DNA of 64,000 nucleotides from Streptomyces bikiniensis (GTDB lineage: Bacteria; Actinomycetota; Actinomycetes; Streptomycetales; Streptomycetaceae): contig JNWL01000002.1 in assembly GCA_000716465.1 (NCBI GenBank), positions 186,001 to 250,000 on the forward strand, given 5' to 3'. The stretch's first letter is position 1, and the number at the start of each line of letters is the position of its first letter. Positions 1 through 11,200 of the stretch are shown here, in pieces. A program made the translations under genes and the position numbers. Below the pieces are notes generated by a model. That model had not been told where the DNA came from. It worked only from the letters and a program-made list of their open reading frames with translations, and did no database searches.

Positions 1-35
1 AGGCGCCCGCCCAGACCCGCCCGCACGCCTCCGGC

Positions 36-3000
36 ATGGACGTCTTCGGCGTCCACCGGGACCTGATCGACGAGTACCGCGCCTTCACCCAGGGCGGCAC
101 GATCATCCGCGACGAACGCGTCGCCGACTTCGTCCGGCGCGACCTCGACGCCAAGTCCCAGTGGCCCAACCCGTGGATCTCCCTCAACCCCTTCTTCGAC
201 TCCGCCGGCACCGTTGCCGAACTCGCGTCCCAGGGCGTCCTCCACCCCGAGTGCGCGCGGATCTTCCAGGCGAAGAAGACCAGGGGCGGCACCGTCTGCG
301 ACGGCCGCCCGCTCACCCTCCACCAGCACCAGCGCGAAGCCGTCGACGCCGCCCGGTCCGGGGCGTCCTACGTCCTCACCACCGGCACCGGCTCTGGCAA
401 GTCCCTCTCCTACATCGTGCCCATCGTCGACAAGGTCCTCAGGGACCGGGAGACGGAGCCGCGAGGAACGGCCAAGAGAGTCCGCGCGATCATCGTCTAC
501 CCCATGAACGCCCTGGCCAACAGCCAGCTCAAGGAGCTGGAGAAGTACCTGAGGGACGGCTACGGCGCAGGACGCGAGCCCGTCACCTTCGCCCGCTACA
601 CCGGCCAGGAGGACGACGCCGCCCGCAGGGAGATCCGTGACAACCCGCCGGACATCCTGCTCACCAACTACGTGATGCTGGAGCTGATGCTCACCCGCCC
701 CGACGACCGAGACAGCCTCGTCCGGATGGCCAAGGGCCTCGAATTCCTCGTCTTCGACGAACTCCACACCTACCGAGGCCGCCAGGGCGCCGACGTCGCC
801 CTGCTCATCCGCCGCGTCCGCGAGGCGTGCCAGGCCGACCGCCTCCAGTGCGTCGGAACCTCCGCCACCATGTCCACCGAGGGCACGATCGACGAGCAGA
901 AGAGCGTGGTCGCGGGCGTCGCCTCCAAGCTCTTCGGCACGAGGATCCGCACCGAGCACGTCATCGGCGAGACCCTGGTCCGCGCCACCGACCCGGCCCC
1001 CGACGCGGTCCCTGCCGAGCGGCTGCGCACCACCGACGCGCCCCGCGCGTACGCGGACCTGGTCCGCGACCCGCTCGCCCGCTGGATCGAGACCCGCTTC
1101 GGCCTGGCCACCGACACCCTCACCGACCGCCTCGTCCGCCAGAAGCCGGCCAAGATCGAGGACGCGGCCGAGGACCTCGCCCGGGAGAGCGGCGTGTCCG
1201 TCGAGGACTGCGCCGCGGCCCTGCGCGCCACCCTGGAGGCCGGCTCGCAGGCCCGTCACCCCGTCACGGAACGCCCCCTCTTCGCCTTCCGCCTCCACCA
1301 GTTCCTCTCCAAGGGCGACACCGTCTACGTCACCCTGGAGGACCCGGACAGCCGCCACCTCACCCGTGACTACCAGCAGGTGCAGCCCGGCACCGACGGC
1401 AAGCTCCTCATCCCGCTCGCCTTCTGCCGGGAGTGCGGCCAGGAGTACCTGACGGTGTGGCGCACCGAGAAGGACGGAGAGGTCCGCTATGAGTCCCGCC
1501 GCGACACCTCCGCCACGGGCGGCAGGGCCGGCGACGGCTACCTCTACGTCGGCCGCCCGTGGCCCCGCTCGCTCGACGAGGCCGTCGCCGAGCGCAAGCT
1601 GCCGGAGTCGTGGCTGGAGCTCGACGACCGTGGTCAGGAAGTCGTCAGGAAGCCGTACCGCGAGCGCGCGCCCCGTGCCGTGACCGTCGACCCCTATGGG
1701 TACGAGGGACGGGGCGACCTGGACGCCGCCTTCATCCCCGCCCCGTTCCGCTTCTGCGTCCAGTGCTCGGTGTCCTACGAGCAGCCGCGTGGCAAGGACT
1801 TCGCGAAGCTCGCGACCCTCGACCAGGAAGGCCGTTCCTCCGCCACCTCCCTGGTGTCGGCGGCCGTCGTCCGCTCCCTCAAGGCCGTGCCCGAGGAAGC
1901 CCTCGACAAGGAGGCGCGCAAGCTCCTCACCTTCGTCGACAACCGCCAGGACGCCTCCCTCCAGGCCGGCCACTTCAACGACTTCGTCCAGATCACCCAA
2001 CTGCGCGGCGCGCTCTACCGGGCCGCCCTGGACGCGGGGGAAGAGGGCATCCACCACGAGGAGCTGGCCACCCGCGTGGCGAACGCCCTCGCCCTGGACC
2101 CCGTCGAGTACACCGGTCAGTCGGACCTGCCGCCCGCCCTCGCCCGCAACGCGGCCAAGACCCTGCGTGACGTCATCGCCTTCCGTCTCTACCTCGACCT
2201 GGAGAGCGGCTGGCGCATCACCATGCCGAACCTCGAGCGGACAGGTCTGCTGACGATCGACTACGCGGACCTCCAGTGGGTCGCCGAGCGTGACGAGCGC
2301 TGGCAGGACACGCATGCGGCGCTCTGCGGCGCCGACCCCGCCCTGCGCGCCGAGATCACGCGGACGCTCCTGGACGACATGCGCCGCGAACTCGCCATCG
2401 ACGTCCAGTACTTCCGCGACGACTTCGACGCCCTCCAGCGTGCCAGCGAGGAACGCCTCATCGACCCGTGGGTCCTCGGCAGGTCCGACGCGCCCAGGGT
2501 CAAGACCGCCTACCCGCAGCCCTCCAGCCCCGGCATGGACCGGTCCGGGCACTTCCTCTCGGCCCGCGGCAAGTTCGGCAAGTACCTGCGCCGCACCGCA
2601 CCCACGGTCTTCGACGTGCGCGACGGCGTGAAGCTGGACAACACCGACCTCCAGAAGATCATCGAGGACCTGCTGAAGGTACTCGCGAAGGCCGGCCTGG
2701 TCACCGAGGTCAGCGCCGCCCCCCAGCGCGCCGGCCGCTTCCGCGTGCCGACCGGTCCCGCCGCCACCGGCTACCGGATCTCCGCCGCCTCCCTCATCTG
2801 GCGGGCCGGCCCCGGCGAGTCCGGTGCCCACGACCCCCTCACCCGCACCTACCCCAGCGGCGACGGGCCGCGCGTCAACACCTTCTTCCGCGACCTCTAC
2901 CGCAACGCCGCCGCCGAACTGTCCGGCCTGTTCGCCCGTGAGCACACGGCCCAGGTCGACCCCGCCGAGCGTGAGCGCCGCGAGGAAGCCTTCAGCAAGG

Positions 3001-5336
3001 CCGAACTGAAGCTCCTCTACTGCTCCCCGACCATGGAGCTGGGCGTCGACATCTCGTCCCTCAACGCGGTCATGATGCGCAACGTGCCGCCCACCCCGGC
3101 CAACTACGCACAGCGCAGCGGACGCGCCGGCCGGAGCGGCCAGCCCGCCCTCGTCACCACGTACTGCGCCACCGGCAACAGCCACGACCAGTACTACTTC
3201 CGTCGCTCCGAGCGCATGGTGGCGGGCGCCGTCGCCCCGCCGCGCCTCGACCTCGCCAACGAAGACCTCGTCCTCTCCCACCTCCAGGGCATCTGGCTCG
3301 CCGAGGCCGGGCTGAAGCTCGGCCGGGCCATTCCGCAGATCATCGACATCGCGTACGACGAGAGCCTGGGCCGCCCGAACCCGGCGCTCCACCTCCACGA
3401 CGACCTGTACGCGGCCTCCCGCGACGCCGACGCGCAGGCCCGCACGGTGGCGGCGGCCCACCGGGTCCTCGGCCCGTTGCTCGCCGACTTCGCCACGACC
3501 GTCTGGTGGGACGAGCGCTGGATCGAGGACCGCGTCCGCACCGCCCCCGACCGCTTCGACCGCGCCTTCGACCGCTGGCGAGACCTCTTCCGGGCCGCCC
3601 TCGTCGACCAGTACGTCCAGAACAAGCGGGTCCTCGACCACACCCTCACGGAAGGCGACCGGCGGCGCGCCGTCGCCCGCCGCAAGGAGGCCGAGACCCA
3701 GCTCAACCTCCTGAAGAACGAGACCCCGGACAGCCGGTCCGTCCTCTCCGACTTCAACCCCTACCGCTACCTCGCCTCCGAGGGCTTCCTGCCCGGCTAC
3801 TCCTTCCCCCGCCTGCCGCTGGCCGCCTACATCCCGACCACCGGCCGCCGCCACGGCGACGGCGACTACCTCCAGCGCCCCCGTTTCCTCGCCATCCGCG
3901 AGTTCGGCCCCGGCGCGCTGATCTACCACGAGGGCGCCCGCTACCAGGTGACCCGCGTCCAGCTGCCCCCGGACTCCTCCGGTGACATCGCCACCACCGC
4001 GGCCACCCGCTGCAAGCACTGCGGCTACCACCACGACCCCGAGCAGCGCGCCGACGTCTGCGACATGTGCAAGGAGCCGCTCGGCGCCGCCGCCTACAAC
4101 CTGCTGCACCTGCACACCGTCTACACCCAGCGCCGGGAGCGGATCTCCTCCGACGAGGAGGAGCGCCGCAGGGCCGGATTCCGGCTGGAGATCTCGTACC
4201 GCTTCCAGGACCACGGCATCCGCAGGGGCCGCCAGGACGCCCACGTCTCGGACCCGGCGGGCAGTCTCGCCACGATCTCGTACGGCGACTCGGCCACCGT
4301 CCGCATCACCAACAAGGGACGGCTGCGCGCCAAGGAGAACGAGCAGGACGGCTACTGGCTCGACCCCGCAAGCGGCCACTGGATGAACGAACGAGATGCC
4401 GCCGAGGCGTCCGGCGACTCCAGCGAGATGCCGGTCATCGACCCGGACGGCAACGAGAAGCGCCGCAAGAAGCGAGTCGTCCCCTTCGTCGAGGACCGCC
4501 GCAACATCCTCGTCGTCACCCTCGACGAGCCGCTGCCCGAACCCATCGCCCTCACTCTCATGTACGCCCTGGAGCGGGGCGTCGAGGCGGCGTTCGAGCT
4601 GGAGGACTCCGAGCTCACCAGCGAACTGCTCCCGCCCGACGACGGTCCCCGCAACCGCTTCCTGCTCACCGAGGCCGCGGAGGGCGGCGCCGGAGTCCTG
4701 CGCCGCCTCCAGGCCGAGCCCGGAGCGCTCGCCGTCGCCGCCCTCCGCGCCCTGGAGATCTGCCACTTCGACGAGCACGGAGTGGACCAGGCCGAGCAGC
4801 ACTGCGCCCGCGGCTGCTACGACTGCCTGCTCACCTACGGCAACCAGCTCGACCACGCGGCGATCGACCGCCACACCGTCGTCCACCTGCTGCGCCGCCT
4901 CGCCTCCGCCGTGTCCGAGCCCGAAGGGCGGGGCGAGTCCCCGACGGAGCAGCACCGGCGGCTCGTCGAGGAGCTGGGGCGAACGGCCCCGAAGCTCGCC
5001 GACACGCCGGCCGACGACGCCGACGACATGGCGAACACTCCCCTGGAGCAGACCCTCGTCAACTGGCTCAGGGACCACGGCCTGCGCCTGCCCGACAAGG
5101 GCCAGACCCTCGTCGGCACCGCCCTCCCCGACTTCGTCTACCACCTGCCCGGAGTCAAGCTCGCCGTCTTCGTCGACGGGCCGGACAGGGAGGAGGACGC
5201 CACCCGGGACGAGGACGCCGAGGAGCGCCTCTACGACGCCGGCTGGGGCGTCGTCCGCTTCCCGGCCGACCCCGCCGACTGGGACGCCGTCGTCGCCCGC
5301 CACGCCCGCTACTTCGGCGGCCCCGCCGCTTCCTGA
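36..5336 (+). CDS. DEAD-like helicase with DUF1998 and nuclease-like C-terminus (DISARM-related)
   Basis: A 1766-residue SF2 helicase, probably the first motor of an anti-phage module. Walker A is TGTGSGKS at residues 116-123. The box II motif is DELH (241-244) rather than DEAH. Motif VI QRSGRAGRSG is near 1026. Paired CxxC clusters (CREC, CVQC, CKHC/CDMC) suggest zinc ribbons. The Cys-rich DUF1998 signature ending CYDCLLTYGNQ lies near 1576-1607. The last 100 residues (about 1662-1766) resemble a VSR/DUF559 nuclease fold (PDFVYHLPG, AVFVDG, GWGVVRF), but the usual acidic residue before VDG is Phe. In class 1 DISARM, helicase DrmA and DUF1998 protein DrmB are separate proteins; here one chain carries both. 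The next gene starts 44 bp downstream. The ATG fits homologous N-termini (VFGVHRDLIDEY), but no stop precedes it in frame within the window, so an upstream start is possible. Confidence 0.88.
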   Translation: MDVFGVHRDLIDEYRAFTQGGTIIRDERVADFVRRDLDAKSQWPNPWISLNPFFDSAGTVAELASQGVLHPECARIFQAKKTRGGTVCDGRPLTLHQHQREAVDAARSGASYVLTTGTGSGKSLSYIVPIVDKVLRDRETEPRGTAKRVRAIIVYPMNALANSQLKELEKYLRDGYGAGREPVTFARYTGQEDDAARREIRDNPPDILLTNYVMLELMLTRPDDRDSLVRMAKGLEFLVFDELHTYRGRQGADVALLIRRVREACQADRLQCVGTSATMSTEGTIDEQKSVVAGVASKLFGTRIRTEHVIGETLVRATDPAPDAVPAERLRTTDAPRAYADLVRDPLARWIETRFGLATDTLTDRLVRQKPAKIEDAAEDLARESGVSVEDCAAALRATLEAGSQARHPVTERPLFAFRLHQFLSKGDTVYVTLEDPDSRHLTRDYQQVQPGTDGKLLIPLAFCRECGQEYLTVWRTEKDGEVRYESRRDTSATGGRAGDGYLYVGRPWPRSLDEAVAERKLPESWLELDDRGQEVVRKPYRERAPRAVTVDPYGYEGRGDLDAAFIPAPFRFCVQCSVSYEQPRGKDFAKLATLDQEGRSSATSLVSAAVVRSLKAVPEEALDKEARKLLTFVDNRQDASLQAGHFNDFVQITQLRGALYRAALDAGEEGIHHEELATRVANALALDPVEYTGQSDLPPALARNAAKTLRDVIAFRLYLDLESGWRITMPNLERTGLLTIDYADLQWVAERDERWQDTHAALCGADPALRAEITRTLLDDMRRELAIDVQYFRDDFDALQRASEERLIDPWVLGRSDAPRVKTAYPQPSSPGMDRSGHFLSARGKFGKYLRRTAPTVFDVRDGVKLDNTDLQKIIEDLLKVLAKAGLVTEVSAAPQRAGRFRVPTGPAATGYRISAASLIWRAGPGESGAHDPLTRTYPSGDGPRVNTFFRDLYRNAAAELSGLFAREHTAQVDPAERERREEAFSKAELKLLYCSPTMELGVDISSLNAVMMRNVPPTPANYAQRSGRAGRSGQPALVTTYCATGNSHDQYYFRRSERMVAGAVAPPRLDLANEDLVLSHLQGIWLAEAGLKLGRAIPQIIDIAYDESLGRPNPALHLHDDLYAASRDADAQARTVAAAHRVLGPLLADFATTVWWDERWIEDRVRTAPDRFDRAFDRWRDLFRAALVDQYVQNKRVLDHTLTEGDRRRAVARRKEAETQLNLLKNETPDSRSVLSDFNPYRYLASEGFLPGYSFPRLPLAAYIPTTGRRHGDGDYLQRPRFLAIREFGPGALIYHEGARYQVTRVQLPPDSSGDIATTAATRCKHCGYHHDPEQRADVCDMCKEPLGAAAYNLLHLHTVYTQRRERISSDEEERRRAGFRLEISYRFQDHGIRRGRQDAHVSDPAGSLATISYGDSATVRITNKGRLRAKENEQDGYWLDPASGHWMNERDAAEASGDSSEMPVIDPDGNEKRRKKRVVPFVEDRRNILVVTLDEPLPEPIALTLMYALERGVEAAFELEDSELTSELLPPDDGPRNRFLLTEAAEGGAGVLRRLQAEPGALAVAALRALEICHFDEHGVDQAEQHCARGCYDCLLTYGNQLDHAAIDRHTVVHLLRRLASAVSEPEGRGESPTEQHRRLVEELGRTAPKLADTPADDADDMANTPLEQTLVNWLRDHGLRLPDKGQTLVGTALPDFVYHLPGVKLAVFVDGPDREEDATRDEDAEERLYDAGWGVVRFPADPADWDAVVARHARYFGGPAAS

Positions 5337-5380
5337 CCACGGAACCGACCGACCACCCGAGGACCCCGAGGACTCACCCG

Positions 5381-8290
5381 ATGACGCTCACCTACTCCGC
5401 CGGTTCCCTGGTCACCGCCCGAGGCCGCGAATGGGTCGTGCTCCCCGAGAGCGCCCCCGACATGCTCGTCCTGCGCCCGCTCGGCGGTTCCGACGACGAC
5501 ATCGCCGCCGTCTTCCCCGCCTTCGAGGACGTCAGAGGCGCCGAGTTCGCCCCGCCGTCCGCCGCCGACCTCGGCGACCACCGCGCCGCCGGACTGCTGC
5601 GCTCCGCCCTCCGCATCGGCTTCCGCTCCGGCGCCGGCCCCTTCCGCTCCCTCGCCGGCATCGCCGTCGAACCCCGCGCCTACCAGCTCGTCCCGCTCCT
5701 CATGGCGCTGCGACAGAGCACCGTACGGCTCCTCATCTCCGACGACGTCGGTATCGGCAAGACCGTCGAGGCCGGCCTCATCGCGAGCGAACTCCTCGCC
5801 CAGGGCGAGGCACGCGGCCTTGCCGTCCTCTGCTCACCGGCCCTCGCCGAGCAGTGGCAGGAGGAGCTGCGCACCAAGTTCGGCCTCGACGCCGAACTCG
5901 TCCTCGCCTCCACCGTCTCCCGCCTGGAGCGCGGCCTGGACCTGGGGCAGTCGCTCTTCGACAAGTACCCCCACGTCATCGTCTCCACCGACTTCATCAA
6001 GTCCACCCGCCACCGCGACGACTTCGTCAAGCACTGCCCCGACCTGGTGATCGTCGACGAGGCTCACACCTGCGTCGTCGCCGACGACACCACCTCCACG
6101 CAGAACCAGCTCCGCTACGAGCTGCTGCGCCGCGTAGCCGAGGACGCCGAGCGTCACCTGCTCCTCGTGACCGCCACCCCGCACAGCGGCAAGGAGTCCG
6201 CCTTCCGTAACCTTCTCGGCCTGGTCAGGCCCGAACTGGCAGGCACGGACCTGGACTCCGACCGGGGCCGACGACTCCTCGCCCAGCACTTCGTCCAGCG
6301 CAAGCGCGCCGACGTACGCCAGTACCTGACGACCGAAGACGGCCTTGGCGACGACAGCCTGGCCGAGCGGACCGCGTTCCCGTCCGACCGCTTCTTCAAG
6401 GACGAGACCTACAAGCTGTCACCGGCCTACCGCGCCCTCCTCGACGACGCCATCGCCTATGCGAGCGAGCGCGTCGAGGCCGCCGGCAGCCAGGGCAAGC
6501 GCGAGGCCCGTATCGCCTGGTGGTCCGCGATCGCCCTGCTCCGCTCCCTCGTCTCCTCCCCACGCGCCGCCGCCCAGACCCTCCGTACGCGCTCCGCCGC
6601 CGCGGCCGCCGCCAGCGCCGAGGAAGCCGACCGCTTCGGCGCGCCCCTCACCCGTGACGCGGCCGACAGCGACAGCCTGGAGGGCATGGACGTGGCCCCC
6701 GGCGCCGAGACCGACGACGCGGGCGCCCGCCTCGCCGAACTCGCAGACCGGGCCGCCGCCCTGGAGGGCCCGGAAGGCGACCTGAAGCTGAAAGCCCTGG
6801 TCAAGCACCTGAAGACGCTGCTCGCCGACGGCTACCACCCGATCGTCTTCTGCCGCTACATCCCCACCGCCGAGTACGTCGCCGAGCACCTGGGCGGCAA
6901 GCTCGGCAAGAAGACCGTCGTCCGCGCCGTCACCGGCACCCTCTCGCCCCAGCAGCGCATCGAGCGGATCGAGGAGCTGGCGGAGGAGGCCGGGCAGGAC
7001 CCCGCCGCCCGCCGCGTCCTCGTCGCCACCGACTGCCTCTCCGAGGGCGTCAACCTCCAGCACCACTTCGACGCCGTCGTCCACTACGACCTCGCCTGGA
7101 ACCCCACCCGCCACGACCAGCGCGAGGGCCGCGTCGACCGCTACGGGCAGCAGCGCGACGAGGTCCGGGTCATCACCCTGTACGGCAGCGACAACGGCAT
7201 CGACGGCAAGGTCCTCGACGTCCTCATCAAGAAGCACCGCCAGATCAAGAAGGACCTCGGCATCTCCGTCTCCGTCCCCGACGAGACCTCCTCCGGCGTC
7301 ACCGACGCCATCGTGGAGTGGCTGCTGCTGCGCGGCCGGGAGGGCGAGCAGGGAACCCTCTTCGAGACAGACTCCTTCCAGCAGAGCTTCGCCGACCTGG
7401 AGGCCGACTGGAAGTCCGCGGCCGAACGCGAGACCCGCTCCCGCTCCCGGTTCGCCCAGCGCTCCATCCACCCGGAGGAGGTCGCCCGCGAGGTCCTCGC
7501 CATCCGCGACACCCTCGGCCGCGCCGACGAGGTGAAAGACTTCGTACGGACCTCCCTCACCGCCCTGGAAGCCCACCTGGTGGAGGCGGGCGACGGCTCC
7601 GGCGACTTCACCGCCGAGGTCAGCGGCACCTCCGCCGGCCTGCGCGACGCCCTCGCCCCCGTCGTCGGAGCCGCCGCCGTCGAAGGCGCCCGCCCCATCC
7701 CGTTCCGTACGACCTCGGCCGTGGCCCGGGGCGAGGCCGCCCTCGTCCGCACCGACCCCGTCGTCGGTGCCGTCGCCACCCACGTCCTGAACTCCGCCCT
7801 CGACAGCCAGGCCGACGGCCGCCGCCCCGCCCGCCGTTGCGGTGTCGTCGCCACCCGCGCCGTCGACACCCGCACGACCCTGCTCCTCGTCCGCTACCGC
7901 TTCCACCTCACGCTGCCCTCCCGGCAGGGGGAGAAGCAGCTCGTTGCCGAGGACGCCCGCCTCCTCGCCTTCCAGGGCTCCCCGAAGAACGCCGTGTGGC
8001 TGCCCGAGGAGCAGGCCCATGCCCTCCTCACCGCCCAGGCCGCCGACAGCGTCGACCCCGACCACGGTGAGCACATGATGACCCGGGTCCTCGGCCAGCT
8101 CTCGGCTGTCACCGACCACTTGGAGCAGTACGGCGACACCCTCTCCGCCGAACTCCACGAGTCCCACCGGCGGGTCCGCCGCGCCTCCGACGAGATCGTC
8201 CGCGGCCTGCGGGTCACCGCCCAGAAGCCGGCCGACGTCCTCGGCGTCTACGTCTACCTGCCCGCCGCGTCCGGAGAGGCCGCCGTCTGA
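5381..8290 (+). CDS. SNF2-family helicase, DrmD-like
   Basis: A 969-residue Swi2/Snf2-type ATPase. Walker A DDVGIGKT is at residues 121-128, DEAH at 226-229, and the C-terminal helicase lobe shows DCLSEGVNLQ and the motif VI string QREGRVDRYGQQ near 575-590. The N-terminal segment (SAGSLVTARGREWVVLP, then EPRAYQLVPLLMAL) is typical of the helicase found with DISARM and related methylases (DrmD in class 1 DISARM). An Ala/Glu-rich insert lies between the two lobes. The open frame extends upstream inside the previous gene; the ATG at 5381 is chosen because the conserved N-terminus begins there. Its stop overlaps the following methylase start by one base (TGATG), implying translational coupling. 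Likely role: translocating along or remodelling DNA beside the methylase and DUF1998 helicase. That role is inferred from family and context. Confidence 0.88.
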   Translation: MTLTYSAGSLVTARGREWVVLPESAPDMLVLRPLGGSDDDIAAVFPAFEDVRGAEFAPPSAADLGDHRAAGLLRSALRIGFRSGAGPFRSLAGIAVEPRAYQLVPLLMALRQSTVRLLISDDVGIGKTVEAGLIASELLAQGEARGLAVLCSPALAEQWQEELRTKFGLDAELVLASTVSRLERGLDLGQSLFDKYPHVIVSTDFIKSTRHRDDFVKHCPDLVIVDEAHTCVVADDTTSTQNQLRYELLRRVAEDAERHLLLVTATPHSGKESAFRNLLGLVRPELAGTDLDSDRGRRLLAQHFVQRKRADVRQYLTTEDGLGDDSLAERTAFPSDRFFKDETYKLSPAYRALLDDAIAYASERVEAAGSQGKREARIAWWSAIALLRSLVSSPRAAAQTLRTRSAAAAAASAEEADRFGAPLTRDAADSDSLEGMDVAPGAETDDAGARLAELADRAAALEGPEGDLKLKALVKHLKTLLADGYHPIVFCRYIPTAEYVAEHLGGKLGKKTVVRAVTGTLSPQQRIERIEELAEEAGQDPAARRVLVATDCLSEGVNLQHHFDAVVHYDLAWNPTRHDQREGRVDRYGQQRDEVRVITLYGSDNGIDGKVLDVLIKKHRQIKKDLGISVSVPDETSSGVTDAIVEWLLLRGREGEQGTLFETDSFQQSFADLEADWKSAAERETRSRSRFAQRSIHPEEVAREVLAIRDTLGRADEVKDFVRTSLTALEAHLVEAGDGSGDFTAEVSGTSAGLRDALAPVVGAAAVEGARPIPFRTTSAVARGEAALVRTDPVVGAVATHVLNSALDSQADGRRPARRCGVVATRAVDTRTTLLLVRYRFHLTLPSRQGEKQLVAEDARLLAFQGSPKNAVWLPEEQAHALLTAQAADSVDPDHGEHMMTRVLGQLSAVTDHLEQYGDTLSAELHESHRRVRRASDEIVRGLRVTAQKPADVLGVYVYLPAASGEAAV

Positions 8291-11200
8291 TGTCCGCCAC
8301 CACCCGCAACCAGGTCTTCTCCGCCGTTCACACCGTCGGCGGCCTGCTCCCCGCCGACATGCTGATCCGCATCGCCGACGGCAAGGACGTCAAGGGCTCC
8401 GCCCCCGCCGACTACCAGGTCATCGGCGCCCGTTCCGTACGCGACGAGGCCGAACGCCACTGGGACTACCTGAAGTCCGTCTGGCGCGAACTGCGCGAGA
8501 AGCTGCCGGTCGCCCCGGACGCCGAGACCCCGGCCGACCCGACCGGCCTGGCCGTCTCCCAGTGGCTGGAACCGCTCTTCGCCGAGCTGGGCTTCGGCCG
8601 CCTGACCCCGATCGGCGCCACCGGCATCCCGGCGGACAGCGACCCCGACCGCGTCTTCCCCATCAGCCACCGCTGGAACCACGCCCTCCTCCACATGACG
8701 GCCTGGAACGCCGACCTGGACAAGCGCACCGGCGGAGCGGGCACGGTCCCGCCCCAGTCCCTCGTTCAGGAGTGTCTGAACCGCACCGAGGCCCACCTGT
8801 GGGGCGTCCTCACCAACGGCCGCCGGCTCCGCATCCTGCGCGACTCCAGCGCGCTCGCCACCGCCTCGTACGTCGAGTTCGACCTCGAAGCCATCTTCGA
8901 CGGGGAACTCTTCAGCGAGTTCGTGCTCCTGTACCGCCTGCTGCACGTCTCCCGCTTCGCGGTGGCGGAGGGCGCGGCCCCGTCCGCCTGCTGGCTGGAG
9001 AAGTGGCGTACGGAGGCGATCGCGTCCGGCACGCGGGCCCTGGACCAGCTCCGTAAGGGCGTCCAGGAGGCCATCACCACCCTGGGCACGGGCTTCCTGC
9101 GCCACCCGGCGAACACGGCCCTGCGTGAGGACACGGACGTCAAGGCCCTCCACGGGGCGCTGCTCCGTCTCGTCTACCGCCTGCTGTTCGTCTTCGTGGC
9201 GGAAGACCGCGATGTCCTGCACGGCAAGGAGGCGACGGAGCAGGCGCGGGAGCGTTATGCGTCGTACTTCTCCTCGGCTCGCCTGCGCGCCCACGCCCGC
9301 CGCCGCAGGGGCACGGCCCACGGCGACCTCTACCAGGCCCTCCGGATCGTCCTGGACGCCCTCGGCGACGAGAACGGCCGCCCGGAACTGGGCCTGCCGG
9401 GCCTCGGCGGCATCTTCGACGAGACGGAGACGGACGCCCCCCTGAAGGGCCTGTCCCTCTCGAACGAGTACCTCCTCACGGCCGTACGCCACCTCTCCCA
9501 GGTCCGGGACGCGGGTTCGCGGCGCTGGCGCACCGTCGACTACCGCCACCTGGACGCCGAGGAACTGGGCTCGATCTACGAGTCCCTGCTCGAACTGGTC
9601 CCGCAGCACAGCGCGGCCGACCGGACCTTCGAGCTGGTGGAGTTGGCAGGCAACACGAGGAAGACGACGGGCTCGTACTACACCCCGTCCTCGCTCATCG
9701 AGTGCCTCCTTGACTCCGCCCTGGACCCGGTCTTGGACGACGCGGTCAAGCGCGGCGAGCAGACGGCGAGCGCGGCGGGCGACCCGGACCCGTCGGACGC
9801 GATCGTCCGCGAGCTGCTTTCCCTCACAGTCTGCGACCCGGCCTGCGGCTCGGGCCACTTCCTGGTGGCGGCGTCGCGGCGGATCGCGAAGCGGGTGGCG
9901 GCGGTACGGGAACGCAACCCGGAGCCGACCCTGGAGGCCGTCCGCCACGCGCTGCACGAGGTCGTGGCGCGATGCGTCTACGGCGTCGACCTCAACCCGA
10001 TGGCCGTCGAACTGGCCAAGGTGTCGCTGTGGCTGGAGGCCCTGGAACCGGGCAAGCCGCTCGGCTTCCTGGACGTCCACGTGAAGCACGGCAACGCGCT
10101 GATCGGAGCGACGCCGAAGCTGCTGCGTGGCGGGATTCCGGACGAAGCGTTCATCGCGACGGAGGGCGACGACAAGAAGCATGCCAAGTCGTTGGAGAAG
10201 CTGAACGCCGAGGAGCGGAAGGGTCAGTTCACCCTCTTCGACATGGAGGACGAGGGCGTGAAGGTCGCGAACACGACCCTCGCGGCCGGCATGCGCCGGA
10301 TCACCCATGCCCCCTCGGACAACCTGCGTGAGGTACGGGGCCAGGCGGCGGCCTACGAACAGTGGGAGAAGTCCGCCGACTACCTCAACGCCCTCCACCT
10401 GGCCGACGCCTGGTGCGCCGCCTTCATGTGGCTGAAGACCCCGGAGGCTCCCAGGGCGGTCACGCACGGCCTCTTCCGCTCCCTGGAGGACCCGGACGCG
10501 TCCAGCGCCTCGAAGGCCACCCACGACGAGATCGTGCGTCTGCGGGAGCAGTACCACTTCTTCCACTGGCACCTGGAGTTCCCGGAGGTGTTCTTCGTCC
10601 CGGACGGGGTTGTCACGGGGACGGTGGACGAGGCGACGGGCTGGGCGGGCGGCTTCGACTGCGTGCTCGGGAACCCGCCGTGGGACAGCGTGGAGCTGAA
10701 GGAACAGGAGTTCTTCGCGCAGCGCGCTCCCGAGATCGCTGCCATCTCGAACGCGAGCGCCCGCAAGAAGCAGATCGCCAAGCTCCAGGACGACCCGGAC
10801 ACGCTGGAGCTGTACGGCGAGTACGCGGCGGCGAAGAGGGCCGTCTACGCGGAGAGCCACTTCCTGCGTCGGTCGAAGCGAGTGCCGCTTACGGGCCAGG
10901 GGAACCTGAATCTGTACGCGGTGTTCGCGGAGACGGACCGGATACTGACGGGCGAGCGGGGCCGCGTCGGCGTCATCGTGCCGACGGGCATCGCGACGGA
11001 CGCGCGGACGCAGTACTTTTTCAAGGATTTGGTGCAGAAGGGTTCGATCGCGGCGCTGTACGACTTCGAGAACCGTGCCGGCCTGTTCCCGGACGTGGAC
11101 TCCCGTATGAAGTTCAGCATCCTGTCCCTGACGGGCCGGGCCCTGCGCGAGCCTGCCGCTCGGTTCGCCTTCTTCCTCCACGACCCGGTGGAGTTGGACG

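Noticed and set aside
8254..11181. 975-residue open frame on the minus strand opposite the adenine methylase
   Set aside because: Composition-driven shadow of a real gene; low-complexity Arg/Val/Gly sequence with no motif, while the plus strand has methylase motifs.
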